Shown piece after piece: positions 34,379 through 43,303 of a DNA stretch of 64,000 nt. Below the pieces are notes generated by a model. That model did no database searches. It saw only the letters and a program-made list of their open reading frames with translations, and was not told where the DNA came from. Source of the DNA: Methanomicrobium mobile BP. GTDB taxonomy: Archaea; Halobacteriota; Methanomicrobia; Methanomicrobiales; Methanomicrobiaceae. The stretch is from contig NZ_JOMF01000004.1 in assembly GCF_000711215.1 (NCBI RefSeq), forward strand, positions 407,970-471,969, written 5' to 3'. The position numbers and the translations under genes are program-made. The first letter of the stretch is position 1; every line of letters begins with the position of its first letter.

Positions 34379-36601
34379 ATGAATACGGACGCGGAATTAA
34401 TAACGGCGGTCTTCATCATATTAGCCTGCGCTCTGGCAATACAGTTGCTCGGAAGACGCATAAAAATGCCGCTCATAATCGGCTATTTCCTCACGGGAAT
34501 CGTAGTCGGTCCTTACGGTCTCGGATTGATCGGCGAATCTGGTGTCTCTCTTCTTGCCGAACTCGGCGTAATTCTCCTGATGTTTACAATCGGACTTGAG
34601 ATTTCGCTTAAAAACCTGCTCAGCATGAAAAAAGTGGTCCTCATAGGCGGCGGATTGCAGCTCTGTCTTACGACCGCTGCCGTCTGGGCAATCATGGTCA
34701 TGCTCGGTTTTCCCTCGAACACCGCACTCTTTACGGGATTTCTGATCGCTCCTTCGTCAACGGCAATAATCATGAGCCTTTACCAGCAGAGCGGCGATAT
34801 AGAAAACGCTCACGGAAAGATTGCCCTCGGAATGCTCATATTTCAGGACATCTGCGTAATCCCGATGATGCTCCTTGTACCGATAATCGCGGGCAATTCC
34901 TCCAAAAACTTAGCCTTCGAACTTCTCAATCTCGGATTCGGAATGCTGATTCTCGCCTTTGTCCTCGTCGCCGCAATCATCTTCGTGCCCCGTCTCCTGA
35001 CAAAGGTTGCGTCATTCAGGAACCATGAACTCTTTGTAATAACAATCGTGGTCATCTGCTTCGGAATCGCATGGCTCATGTCGCTTAACGGCGTCTCGCT
35101 CGCACTCGGCGCCTTCCTTGCAGGCGTTGCCATTTCGGAGTCCGAATACAGCTACGAGATAATCGGGCAGGTGATGCCGATTCGCGACATTCTGACAAGT
35201 TTCTTCTTTGTTTCTGTAGGAATGATGCTTAATCTCGGATATCTTTCGTCACATGTCCTCATAATCGGCGTTATCGCCGTTGTGCTCCTCTTCGGAAAGA
35301 CAATAATCAATTTCGTCAGTCTGAAGGCAATCGGCGTCATGTCTGCGGTTGCATTCCTGTCGGCGGTAGGAATCTCTCAGATCGGTGAGTTCTCGTTCAT
35401 CCTCGGTCTTTCGGGTCTTCAGTCGGGAATTGTGGACAACGACCTTTATCAGATATTCCTCACGGTCTCGATTATAACGATGGCAATAACCCCGTATCTC
35501 GTAAATTACGCGCCCGCAATCGTCAAAAAACAGATGACGAGGAGGGCGGCGGCGGTTGCGGATGAACCTATTGATTTCGGCTTCGAAACCGCGGATACGG
35601 CGACGGATAAGGAACCTGCGGAAACAACGGCAACTGCGGTAACTGTGGGAACGGCGGGAGTAACGGGAGCTTCCGCATCCGCGGAATCCGCGGGCATATC
35701 TTCGGAGATAGCGGGAGAAACACCGGTAAAGCGCTCGCGCTCAACGAAACCGCACATATACAAAAAACATGTTATCGTCGTCGGTTACGGAATATGCGGT
35801 CAGTTCGTCGTCAAAGCACTCAAAAAAACGGGGATTAAATACATTATCCTCGAACTCAATCCCGCAACCGTTGAGGCGGAAAGAAAGAAGGGCGAGGAGA
35901 TTATCTACGGCGACGCAAGCCGCGACACCATCTTAAATCACGTAAAGGCAGAGAAAGCGGGCGCAATCGTCGTTACGATTCCGAACGGCGAGGTGACAAA
36001 GGCAATCATCACGACCGCCAGAAGACTCAATCCGTCGATATACATCATCGCCCGCGTCAGATTTATCTCGGATATTACCGAATTATATCGTCTCGGTGCC
36101 GATGAGGTCATAGTCGACGAGAGAGAGTCGGCTATCGAGATCTTCAAGCGCACCATCCTGAAAAGCAATGTATTCACGCAGGAATTGGAGAAAGAACTCG
36201 ACGTCAGCGTAAAACAGATGAGATTGAATCTCTACGACAGATATCTTGAAAAACCGATTATTGAGAGCGAAAAGAATGCGATCTCCGGAAATTACTCCCT
36301 CTTCCGCCCCATGATGCATATGATTCATACGGCGGACAAAAACATGCCGAAATCCAAGAACAGCATAAAGAAGATTGTCGTCGGCAAAAACTCGTATATC
36401 TGCGGCAAAAGACTCTCCGAGGTCTCGATACGCGGCAAATACGGTGTTTCGGTCGTCGCCGTAAAGAGAGCGGAGAACACCGATGCCGAACTTACGCCCG
36501 ACGGCGATACCTTCCTCTACGAAGGCGATACCGCGATTGTCGTCGGCGAAATCGGCAAAATTGACGAGATAAGAAGACTCTTCGACGAAGTCGGAAACTG
36601 A
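34379..36601 (+). CDS. CPA2 (KefB-type) cation/proton antiporter with TrkA domains, copy 1
   Basis: A 740-residue membrane protein. Residues 1-380 are the Na+/H+ or K+/H+ exchanger domain with about 12 helices (LGRRIKMPLIIGYFLTGIVVGP, GFLIAPSSTAIIM, ISQIGEFSFILGL). A low-complexity Ala/Thr/Glu linker (about 385-450) leads to a TrkA-N nucleotide-binding domain with the GYGICGQ loop, and a TrkA-C domain at the end (SEVSIRGKYGVSVVAVKRAEN). It probably exchanges monovalent cations for protons under NAD(H) control. Pairs with the copy at 36875. Confidence 0.9.
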   Translation: MNTDAELITAVFIILACALAIQLLGRRIKMPLIIGYFLTGIVVGPYGLGLIGESGVSLLAELGVILLMFTIGLEISLKNLLSMKKVVLIGGGLQLCLTTAAVWAIMVMLGFPSNTALFTGFLIAPSSTAIIMSLYQQSGDIENAHGKIALGMLIFQDICVIPMMLLVPIIAGNSSKNLAFELLNLGFGMLILAFVLVAAIIFVPRLLTKVASFRNHELFVITIVVICFGIAWLMSLNGVSLALGAFLAGVAISESEYSYEIIGQVMPIRDILTSFFFVSVGMMLNLGYLSSHVLIIGVIAVVLLFGKTIINFVSLKAIGVMSAVAFLSAVGISQIGEFSFILGLSGLQSGIVDNDLYQIFLTVSIITMAITPYLVNYAPAIVKKQMTRRAAAVADEPIDFGFETADTATDKEPAETTATAVTVGTAGVTGASASAESAGISSEIAGETPVKRSRSTKPHIYKKHVIVVGYGICGQFVVKALKKTGIKYIILELNPATVEAERKKGEEIIYGDASRDTILNHVKAEKAGAIVVTIPNGEVTKAIITTARRLNPSIYIIARVRFISDITELYRLGADEVIVDERESAIEIFKRTILKSNVFTQELEKELDVSVKQMRLNLYDRYLEKPIIESEKNAISGNYSLFRPMMHMIHTADKNMPKSKNSIKKIVVGKNSYICGKRLSEVSIRGKYGVSVVAVKRAENTDAELTPDGDTFLYEGDTAIVVGEIGKIDEIRRLFDEVGN

Positions 36602-36874
36602 AACACAAATATCCTGTAATCCCATAACTTAATTTGTTTTCCTTTTTTAACGCAATTCTGCCGAAAACTCATAACTTGCGGATAATTGCTGATAACTTGG
36701 GGATAATTGCGAATAATTTGTGGAAATTTGCGGATATATTATCCGAAATACGAATTATCACCGACTCTACGACGAATCTTACGTATATATCCGACAGATA
36801 TATCTTACAGATATAAATATACAAAAATCAATTAACCTCTTTGAATATTCACCGACGGGACGGTCTGAAACTTC
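36602..36874 (+). promoter_or_regulatory. Promoter and repeats between the antiporter copies
   Basis: The segment starts with GGATAATTGC-type imperfect repeats (about 36670-36735). A TATA-like ATATAAATATAC lies at 36812-36823. The last 50 bases before the ATG (ACCTCTTTGAATATTCACCG...) are nearly identical to those before copy 1 (about 34338-34378), so the 5' leader is duplicated with the gene. Confidence 0.55.
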
Positions 36875-39049
36875 ATGAATACGGATGCCGAACTGATTAC
36901 CGCAGTATTTATCGTACTGGCCTGCGCTCTTGCAATACTGGTACTTGGAAGACGCGTAAAAATGCCGATTATAATCGGCTATTTCCTTACGGGAATCATC
37001 GTCGGTCCTTACGGTCTCGGACTGATAGGCGAATCCGAGGTGTCTCTTCTTGCCGAACTCGGCGTAATCCTCCTGATGTTCACAATCGGACTTGAAATTT
37101 CGCTTAAAAACCTTCTCAGCATGAAAAAAGTCGTCCTCATAGGCGGCGGTCTCCAGCTTTGTCTTACGACCGCGGCAGTGTGGGCAATCATGGTGATGAT
37201 GGGATTTTCGTCAAACACGGCAATATTCATAGGTTTCCTTGTAGCTCACTCATCAACCGCGGTAATAATGAACCTGTATCAGCAGAGCGGAGAGATAGAC
37301 ACTCATCAGGGAAAAATGGCTCTCGGTCTGCTCATATTCCAGGACCTCAACGTCGTTCCGATGATACTTATGGTACCGATACTGGCAGGCTCATCCTCCG
37401 AAAGTTTAGGCTGGGATCTCCTAAATTTCGGATTCGGAATGATACTTCTGGGATTAATCCTCGTTGCCGCAATCATCTTCGTGCCGCGTATACTTACAAA
37501 AATCGTCTCGATGAGAAATCAGGAACTCTTCGTAATAACGATTGTAGTCATCTGTTTCGGAATCGCGTGGCTCATGTCGCTCAACGGCGTCTCGCTCGCA
37601 CTCGGCGCCTTCCTTGCCGGCGTTGCCATCTCGGAATCCGAATACAGCTATGAGATAATCGGGCAGGTAATGCCGATTCGCGACATTCTCACAAGCTTTT
37701 TCTTCGTATCAATAGGCATGATGCTTAATCTCTCCGACCTCACATCCCATTTACTTGTAATCGTCGCAATCGCCGCGGCACTCCTCTTCGGAAAGACAAT
37801 TATCAATTTCGTCAGTCTGAAGGCAATCGGCGTTGCGTCGACGGTGGCTTTCCTTTCGGCGGTAGGACTCTCGCAGATCGGTGAATTCTCATTCATACTC
37901 GGTGTCTCGGGTCTTCAGTCGGGCATACTTACCGAAGAAGTCTATCAGATCTTCCTTGCAATATCGATAGTCACCATGGCAGCAACCCCGTATCTTGTCA
38001 AAGCCGCACCCGTTATTGCCGATAAATACATAAAAACGCATGAATTCCCGCAGTCCGCGGAAACGGCGACAGGCATCCCGTCGGCAAACGGTGTGCCGTC
38101 CGACACCGACACGGCGGCATCCGTCCCGACGGAAAAAGGCGACGCGGTGCCTGCGGGTGAGAGTTCGGCAGCGGATACCCGGGGCATTCCCGCAAAAAAA
38201 GACGGTCGGCACGTGGTTGTTGTAGGTTACGGAATCTGCGGTCAATATGTCGTAAAAGCGCTTAAAAACACGGGTCTTAAATATGTCATAATCGAACTGA
38301 ACCCGGGAACGGTAACGGAAGAGAAGAAAAAAGGCGAAGAGATAATCTACGGTGACGCAAGCCGCGACATTATCCTTAATCATGTAAAAATCAGCAAAGC
38401 AGGCTCAATTGTTGTTACCATACCGAACACGGAAGCGACAAAGGCAATCATAACAACAGTAAGAAGGCTCAATCCGACGATATACATCATCGCCCGCGCC
38501 AGATTCGTCTCCGATATTGCCGAACTCTACCGTCTCGGTGCCGATAAGGTAATTGTCGATGAAAGAGAAACCGCTCTTGAGATCTTCAAGTGCATAATCC
38601 TGAAAGGCAAGACGATTACTCCGGAGTTGCAAAACGAAATTGATGCCTGCGTAAAACAGATCAGGCGGGAACTCTACGACCGCTATCTCGAAAAATCGAT
38701 GGCAGAAAGTAGCGATATGAACAATACGACCGACGGGAATAACTTTCTCCTCCGCCCCATGATGCATATGATTCATACGGCGGACAGGAACATGCCGAAA
38801 TCCAAGAACAGCATCAAAAAGATTATCGTCGGCAAAAACTCGTATATCTGCGGCAAAAGACTCTCGGAGGTCTCGATACGCGGTAAATACGGCGTCTCGG
38901 TCGTCGCCGTCAGGAGAGCGGAGGACGCGGATGCCGAACTTACGCCCGATGACGATACCGTCCTCTACGAAGGGGATACCGCGATTATCGTCGGCGAAAT
39001 CGGTCAGATTGACGAGATAAGGAAACTCTTCGACGAAGTCGGGGAATAA
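36875..39049 (+). CDS. CPA2 (KefB-type) cation/proton antiporter with TrkA domains, copy 2
   Basis: A 724-residue paralogue of the gene at 34379, with nearly identical membrane and TrkA parts. The pore site differs: copy 1 has GFLIAPSSTAIIM where copy 2 has GFLVAHSSTAVIM, a Pro-to-His change. The linker is different and shorter (ETATGIPSANGVPSDTDTAAS...). The duplication is in tandem and probably recent in the membrane domain. Substrate or pH range may have diverged. Confidence 0.9.
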   Translation: MNTDAELITAVFIVLACALAILVLGRRVKMPIIIGYFLTGIIVGPYGLGLIGESEVSLLAELGVILLMFTIGLEISLKNLLSMKKVVLIGGGLQLCLTTAAVWAIMVMMGFSSNTAIFIGFLVAHSSTAVIMNLYQQSGEIDTHQGKMALGLLIFQDLNVVPMILMVPILAGSSSESLGWDLLNFGFGMILLGLILVAAIIFVPRILTKIVSMRNQELFVITIVVICFGIAWLMSLNGVSLALGAFLAGVAISESEYSYEIIGQVMPIRDILTSFFFVSIGMMLNLSDLTSHLLVIVAIAAALLFGKTIINFVSLKAIGVASTVAFLSAVGLSQIGEFSFILGVSGLQSGILTEEVYQIFLAISIVTMAATPYLVKAAPVIADKYIKTHEFPQSAETATGIPSANGVPSDTDTAASVPTEKGDAVPAGESSAADTRGIPAKKDGRHVVVVGYGICGQYVVKALKNTGLKYVIIELNPGTVTEEKKKGEEIIYGDASRDIILNHVKISKAGSIVVTIPNTEATKAIITTVRRLNPTIYIIARARFVSDIAELYRLGADKVIVDERETALEIFKCIILKGKTITPELQNEIDACVKQIRRELYDRYLEKSMAESSDMNNTTDGNNFLLRPMMHMIHTADRNMPKSKNSIKKIIVGKNSYICGKRLSEVSIRGKYGVSVVAVRRAEDADAELTPDDDTVLYEGDTAIIVGEIGQIDEIRKLFDEVGE

Positions 39050-39084
39050 AACACAACATTATTGGAAGCGGATCGAAATCGGAG

Positions 39085-39222
39085 ACGAATACGTATAAGA
39101 AACATACACGATTACGTATAAGATACATTCACGATTACGTATAAGATACATTCACGATTACGTATAAGATACATTCACGATTACGTATAAGATACATTCA
39201 CGATTACGTATACGATACAGAC
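39085..39222. repeat. 23-bp tandem repeat, six units
   Basis: Units of ACGATTACGTATAAG followed by ATACATTC: four perfect copies at 39108-39130, 39131-39153, 39154-39176 and 39177-39199, flanked by degenerate units at 39085-39107 and 39200-39222. No spacer separates the units, so it is not a CRISPR array. ACGTAT in each unit can act as a short palindrome-like core (TACGTA). It lies between the antiporter stop and the rio1 start. Confidence 0.92.
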
Positions 39223-39252
39223 ACGAATGCGGATATGATTACGGAGACCGAT

Positions 39253-40092
39253 ATGGGCAAAAACAGAGATATTGAAAATAACGGCGGTAACGGCGGCACC
39301 GATAAACTCATCGAGAAGTTCGACAGGCTTGTCGAGAAAAAAGGGATTACTCTCCGCGATGCCGACAACTTCAAGGTGATGGAGAATGTCTTCGACGACC
39401 AGACCCTTCTTGCCCTCTATAAACTCGTGAACAAAGGAAAGATCTCCGCAATCGGCGGCTCGATTTCGACGGGAAAGGAGGCGAACGTCTTCTACGCCGA
39501 AGACGGCGACGGTCATCCGGCGGCGCTCAAGATATACCGCATTCAGTCGGCAAATTTCAATACGATGGGCGAATACATGGCAGGCGACCCGCGTTTTTCG
39601 TCGATACGCAAGTCGAAGAAGGAGTTCATATTTGCGTGGACGAAGAAGGAGTACGCAAACCTCATCCGCGCCCGCGATTCCGGGATCAACTGCCCGCAGG
39701 CTTATCTTTTCGACCGCAACATTCTGCTCATGGAGTTCTGCGGCGACAGAGAGACGGGGACGGCATACCCGCAGCTTCGTCAGGCGGCGGCAGGCTTTAC
39801 AAAGTCGCAGGGCGAGGAGATATATCATGCGATTATCGCCGATATGAAGACGCTCTTCAACGGGGCGAGCCTCGTTCACGCCGATCTCTCGGAGTTCAAC
39901 ATCCTCTTCGACGGTGAAAAACACATAATAATCGATATGGGACAGGCAGTCCTTCCCGAGCACCCGGGTGCCGTCCGCTATCTGATTCGGGACATAAAGA
40001 ACATAAACCGTTTTTTCAGCCGATTCTGCGAGCCGCTCGACGATGAGGCGGTCTTTAAGGAAATAGTCGGTGCCGAGAGAATGCAGCCGTAA
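39253..40092 (+). CDS. rio1: RIO1-type protein kinase
   Basis: A 279-residue atypical kinase that acts in small-subunit ribosome maturation. The ATP loop is STGKEANV (about residues 72-80), the catalytic loop HADLSEFNIL (209-218) and the metal-binding IDMGQ (227-231), matching Rio1. No N-terminal winged helix, which excludes Rio2. Start ATG 39253 has GGAG six bases upstream; ATG 39235 is an alternative. The first 20 residues are Asn/Gly-rich. Confidence 0.92.
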   Translation: MGKNRDIENNGGNGGTDKLIEKFDRLVEKKGITLRDADNFKVMENVFDDQTLLALYKLVNKGKISAIGGSISTGKEANVFYAEDGDGHPAALKIYRIQSANFNTMGEYMAGDPRFSSIRKSKKEFIFAWTKKEYANLIRARDSGINCPQAYLFDRNILLMEFCGDRETGTAYPQLRQAAAGFTKSQGEEIYHAIIADMKTLFNGASLVHADLSEFNILFDGEKHIIIDMGQAVLPEHPGAVRYLIRDIKNINRFFSRFCEPLDDEAVFKEIVGAERMQP

Positions 40093-40137
40093 TTGCCGCG
40101 TAAAACGTATATAATCAATTAAGTCAAATTAATTGAT

Positions 40138-40974
40138 ATGAAAATACGAAAAATCAAATTCTCAGGTATAACGGTAATACTTGCGGTTCTTCTGATTGCA
40201 TTCCTTCTTGTCGCGGGATGCACGCAGAATGCCGCTACACAGACCGGCACGCAAACGTCTGCAACAACGCCCTCAACGACCGCTCCGACAGGGCAGGCAA
40301 CCGCCGCAACCCCGACAGGGGATTCCGATTCGCCTGAATACACGGTCGATGCCTCGTTTGAAGGCAGCGGTAACGGAGGTATCTCCACAGATCTTAAGGG
40401 CGGTATTGTCCGCATGCTTAAGGTAACCCAGCCGAAATACGAGAAGGCTTCCGTTGTTATCACAACCGGCGATGCAATCTATCCGTTCGAAAACGAACTG
40501 ACCAAAGAGGCGGAAAAGTCAATCGCCGATGCCAAAAACGCGGATGAATCCGTTGCCGACGCAAAATACATCTGGACGCAGGCATTCTACGTTCCCCAGG
40601 ACATGAAGACGAATTTAAAGATAGAGACTACCGGCGACTGGAAGATTGACATAGACGTGCCGCTTGCAATCAACGCGGTTCCCCCGATCGGCTTTAGGGG
40701 TGCCGGAGACGGTTCATCCTCCTTCTTCCAGATCAACAAAGGCGATTATACGGTCGATGTATCGGTTGAGGATGCCGACAAACTCTCGATAAGCCTTATG
40801 AGTTTCGACGGAAAAATCTACGCGCTTGATATACCGAAGGTATTTTCGGATTCAAAGGAAGGCACCCCCGGCAGCGTAAAAATACCGTTGAAAATCGATG
40901 AGAGCGGCAATTACCTCGTAAATGTCGCGTGCAACGGCATGTGGGAGTTAAATATCGCGCCTGCGAGCGCATAA
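40138..40974 (+). CDS. Lipoprotein, unknown function
   Basis: A 278-residue exported lipoprotein. The signal (ITVILAVLLIAFLLVAGC) ends in a lipobox; a Thr/Gln/Pro-rich linker follows (TQTGTQTSATTPSTTAPTG). The globular part is beta-rich with MLKVTQPKYEKASVVIT, TTGDWKIDIDVPLAI, ESGNYLVNVACNGMWEL. A TATA box (CGTATATAATC, about 40106-40116) about 27 bases before the ATG points to a leaderless transcript. No family recognised. Confidence 0.7.
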   Translation: MKIRKIKFSGITVILAVLLIAFLLVAGCTQNAATQTGTQTSATTPSTTAPTGQATAATPTGDSDSPEYTVDASFEGSGNGGISTDLKGGIVRMLKVTQPKYEKASVVITTGDAIYPFENELTKEAEKSIADAKNADESVADAKYIWTQAFYVPQDMKTNLKIETTGDWKIDIDVPLAINAVPPIGFRGAGDGSSSFFQINKGDYTVDVSVEDADKLSISLMSFDGKIYALDIPKVFSDSKEGTPGSVKIPLKIDESGNYLVNVACNGMWELNIAPASA

Positions 40975-40984
40975 TTGAGTTAAA

Positions 40985-41055
40985 AAATTAATTTTTTTTT
41001 TTTATTTTTTATTTTTTATTTTTAAATTTTTCAGAATTTTTCAGAATTTTTCGTG
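40985..41055 (+). terminator. T-rich terminator region
   Basis: Long T runs (about 40989-41043, with TTTTTTTTTT and repeated TTTTTATTTTT and TTTTTCAGAA) follow the lipoprotein gene and face the convergent XRE gene. T-runs are the usual archaeal terminator. Confidence 0.6.
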
Positions 41056-41076
41056 CTCATTATTGCTTAAATTGCG

Positions 41077-41277
41077 TCATTCATCGTCATCGAAGATGAA
41101 CAGTTCGTCTATGGTGGCGCCAAGCACCTTTGCGACGTCGTGAGCGAGTTTGAGCGAGGGGTTATACTTTCCTTTCTCAAGGAATACGACCGTCTCGCGC
41201 CGCACTCCGACAGCCTCGGCAAGCTCCGCCTGCGTGAGATTTTTCATAACGCGATACTCGCGAATCTTCGTCTCCAT
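41077..41277 (-). CDS. XRE-family HTH regulator
   Basis: A 66-residue Cro/CI-type helix-turn-helix protein: [47 protein letters not shown]. Proteins of this size commonly pair with DUF2178 membrane proteins; its partner is 50 bases upstream in the same direction. It most likely represses the two-gene unit through the dyads at 42033-42089. Confidence 0.9.
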   Translation of the reverse strand: METKIREYRVMKNLTQAELAEAVGVRRETVVFLEKGKYNPSLKLAHDVAKVLGATIDELFIFDDDE

Positions 41278-41327
41278 ATTTCACCGCCCGTCCTTTTTCC
41301 CGCATTCCCCATAAAGAGAGATTGCGG

Positions 41328-41993
41328 TCAGTAAACATCCCCTCTCGATGCGAAATACTTCTGGAAGATGATTGTGCTTACAGGCATCAGTATGATAAGT
41401 ATGCCTGTTATCATCTCGACCGTGAACGTGACCGCCTTGAGATACGAAAGCCAGAAGGCGAGTATGATTACGAGATAAGTCAGATACCACGAGTATGCCA
41501 TGCCCCATGTGCCTATCTTGAGGGAGCGTTCGTCCTGAATCTCGCGATCCGCCGGTTTTCTGTATCCCGCAAAGCAGATTATGAACATGATGAATCCGCC
41601 CGTTATCATCATCTGGAAGTTGTCGCCGGCTGTCACCGTAAGTGCAAGACCCGCTATGATCATCAGCAGACCGAGGAGGCTTCCCGCAAGCAAAACCGCC
41701 TTCTTTCCAGTCATCTTCGCCGCAATCAGAGCCAAAATCAGTACCAAAATCACCGAAGCGAGACCGATTAAGTTAAAACCCGCGCCGGCTCCGGTGACGT
41801 AAGCCGCGATTATGACGATTACCATAGCTGCCGCGGATAATGCCGCCGAGATCACATACCTTCGCTCATTTGCGCCAAGCTCCGAGAAACGCTTCGGTGC
41901 GAATATGCCCGAAGTTTTCTCCGATTTATCCGTTTTGCCCGTTTTGTCTATTTTTTCTTCGCTATTTTCTTTGCTTTTTTCTTCGTTTGTCAT
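41328..41993 (-). CDS. DUF2178-like membrane protein
   Basis: A 221-residue protein. The N-terminal 40 residues are highly charged (EEKSKENSEEKIDKTGKTDKSEKTS). Five to six membrane segments follow (YVISAALSAAAMVIVIIAAYV..., LIGLASVILVLILALIAA, AVLLAGSLLGLLMIIAGLAL). REIQDERSLKI before the last pair of helices is typical of DUF2178. Start 41993 is supported by GGAGATAAGGA upstream; the open frame continues to 42389 without coding character. Role unknown. Confidence 0.75.
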   Translation of the reverse strand: MTNEEKSKENSEEKIDKTGKTDKSEKTSGIFAPKRFSELGANERRYVISAALSAAAMVIVIIAAYVTGAGAGFNLIGLASVILVLILALIAAKMTGKKAVLLAGSLLGLLMIIAGLALTVTAGDNFQMMITGGFIMFIICFAGYRKPADREIQDERSLKIGTWGMAYSWYLTYLVIILAFWLSYLKAVTFTVEMITGILIILMPVSTIIFQKYFASRGDVY

Positions 41994-42032
41994 ATCCTTA
42001 TCTCCAAAAGTTGAGTGTTTCAAACGCATTTG

Positions 42033-42089
42033 TGTTAGAAATAAACAACACTTTGTTAGATCAATATAACATGTTAGAAGTATATAACA
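42033..42089 (-). promoter_or_regulatory. Promoter with three TGTTA-N8-TAACA dyads
   Basis: Three 18-bp dyads: TGTTA-GAAATAAA-CAACA (42033-42050), TGTTA-GATCAATA-TAACA (42054-42071) and TGTTA-GAAGTATA-TAACA (42072-42089). They overlap the TATA box of the DUF2178/XRE unit (GTTATATACT on the minus strand, about 42080-42089). The placement is that of repressor operators, most likely for the XRE protein. Confidence 0.7.
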
Positions 42090-42382
42090 CTTTTCACAAT
42101 CCCGCGTTACGCTGATTTCACGGATTTCTCGGATCGTCTGCCGTGGGGTTCCCGGGAATTCCGCCAAAGATTTTACACTTATAGAGACAATAATAATGCA
42201 TACCAAAATATGGCGCAGACAGCGCCGATTAATTCGTTTTACAGATAAAATTTCAGAAATCTCAGATATACCCAAATCCGCGAATATACAAAACCCGCGG
42301 GGATTGCCCGAAATCAAAAAATCCCGATTTAATCCCCGATTTAATGCCGATTGAATGAATTCCTTACTAAAGAGATGAATAA
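42090..42382. other. Intergenic region between DUF2178/XRE unit and KH gene
   Basis: No gene seen. AT-rich with runs of CAGATAAAATTTCAGAAATCTCAGATATACC-like character near 42240-42272 and GATTTAATCCCCGATTTAATGCC near 42332-42352. Possible TATA for the KH gene in AATCCCCGATTTAATG is weak. Confidence 0.4.
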
Positions 42383-42925
42383 ATGACACAGCAGGAAGTA
42401 AAAATAACCCAGGACCGAATTGCGGTAATAATAGGAAAAGGCGGCAGAACCAAGCGCCTCATCGAGAAGAAGACCAATACGGCGCTTGAGGTCGACAGCG
42501 AGGAAGGAATCGTCACGATAGAAGCCGAAGACGCATTCGCGGTCATAAAAACCGCGGAAATAATCCGTGCAATCAACCGCGGTTTCTCGCCCGAACGTGC
42601 CTTCGTTCTTCTGGAGGACGAGGATGTCATCCTCGAGGTCGTGGATTTAAGTGCGGTCTGCAACACGCCCAAGCAGATGGAAAGACTCCGCGGAAGAATC
42701 ATAGGAAAGGCGGGAAAGGCGCGCGAGCAGATCGAGAACCTGACCGGCGCCGAGATCTCGGTCTACGGCAAGACCGTCGCGGTCATAGGCGGCATTGAGC
42801 AGACAAAGAATGCCATTGCCGCAATCGACATGATAATCGAGGGTCTGCCGCACGAAAACGTCTTTGCTTTCCTCGATAAGAAGAAGAAGGAAGCAAAAGC
42901 CAATATGATAGAGTATTACTACTGA
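42383..42925 (+). CDS. KH-domain RNA-binding protein (archaeal Pno1/Dim2-like)
   Basis: A 180-residue protein with two KH domains. The first has IGKGGRTKRLIEKKTNTALEVD, the second IIGKAGKAREQIENLTGAEISVYGKTVAVIGG. This is the archaeal homologue of the ribosome-maturation factor Pno1/Dim2, which binds the 3' end of small-subunit rRNA. Rio1 and KH genes are frequent neighbours in archaea; here rio1 is 2.3 kb upstream. No strong ribosome site. Confidence 0.9.
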   Translation: MTQQEVKITQDRIAVIIGKGGRTKRLIEKKTNTALEVDSEEGIVTIEAEDAFAVIKTAEIIRAINRGFSPERAFVLLEDEDVILEVVDLSAVCNTPKQMERLRGRIIGKAGKAREQIENLTGAEISVYGKTVAVIGGIEQTKNAIAAIDMIIEGLPHENVFAFLDKKKKEAKANMIEYYY

Positions 42926-43303
42926 AGGTTTACTGCCGGAAGTTTACCGTTGAAAGTTTACTGTGAAAGGTACTGCCAAAGTGATTGATGCTGCAAAAGT
43001 GAGTAACGGCGAAGCGATTGTCGCGGAAGCGGTCAATACCGGAGAGGTTGCCGCCGAAGGTGTCATCGTTTCCTCACAATTTCACAAATTATTCTCATCC
43101 ATATACGGTGCCTTCCCGAATGTTCACATTTCGGTCCCGAAAATGAACAAATCCGTATCCCGGCACCATGGTTTTTCAATCATTTTCAAGGCGCCGACAG
43201 ATATATTTCCACTGAAAACCCGTTGCTCAAATTACGCTTCGTTTTCCGAAAACAGACCATGCATCACTTTTAGACAGGAAACAGTGGGGTGTCCTCTTCT
43301 GCC
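42926..43303. other. Gap between KH gene and hel308
   Basis: Three imperfect copies of a GTTTACtG-type unit start right after the KH stop codon (GGTTTACTGCCGGAA, AGTTTACCGTTGAA, AGTTTACTGTGAAA, about 42926-42970). A frame from a GTG at 42963 to 43307 looks coding only in its first 40 residues and is not called. Confidence 0.5.

Noticed and set aside
39085..39222. CRISPR array
   Set aside because: Units are adjacent without unique spacers, and no cas genes are seen.
39181..39963. 260-residue minus-strand frame opposite rio1
   Set aside because: It lies antisense to a clear RIO kinase and has no protein features of its own.
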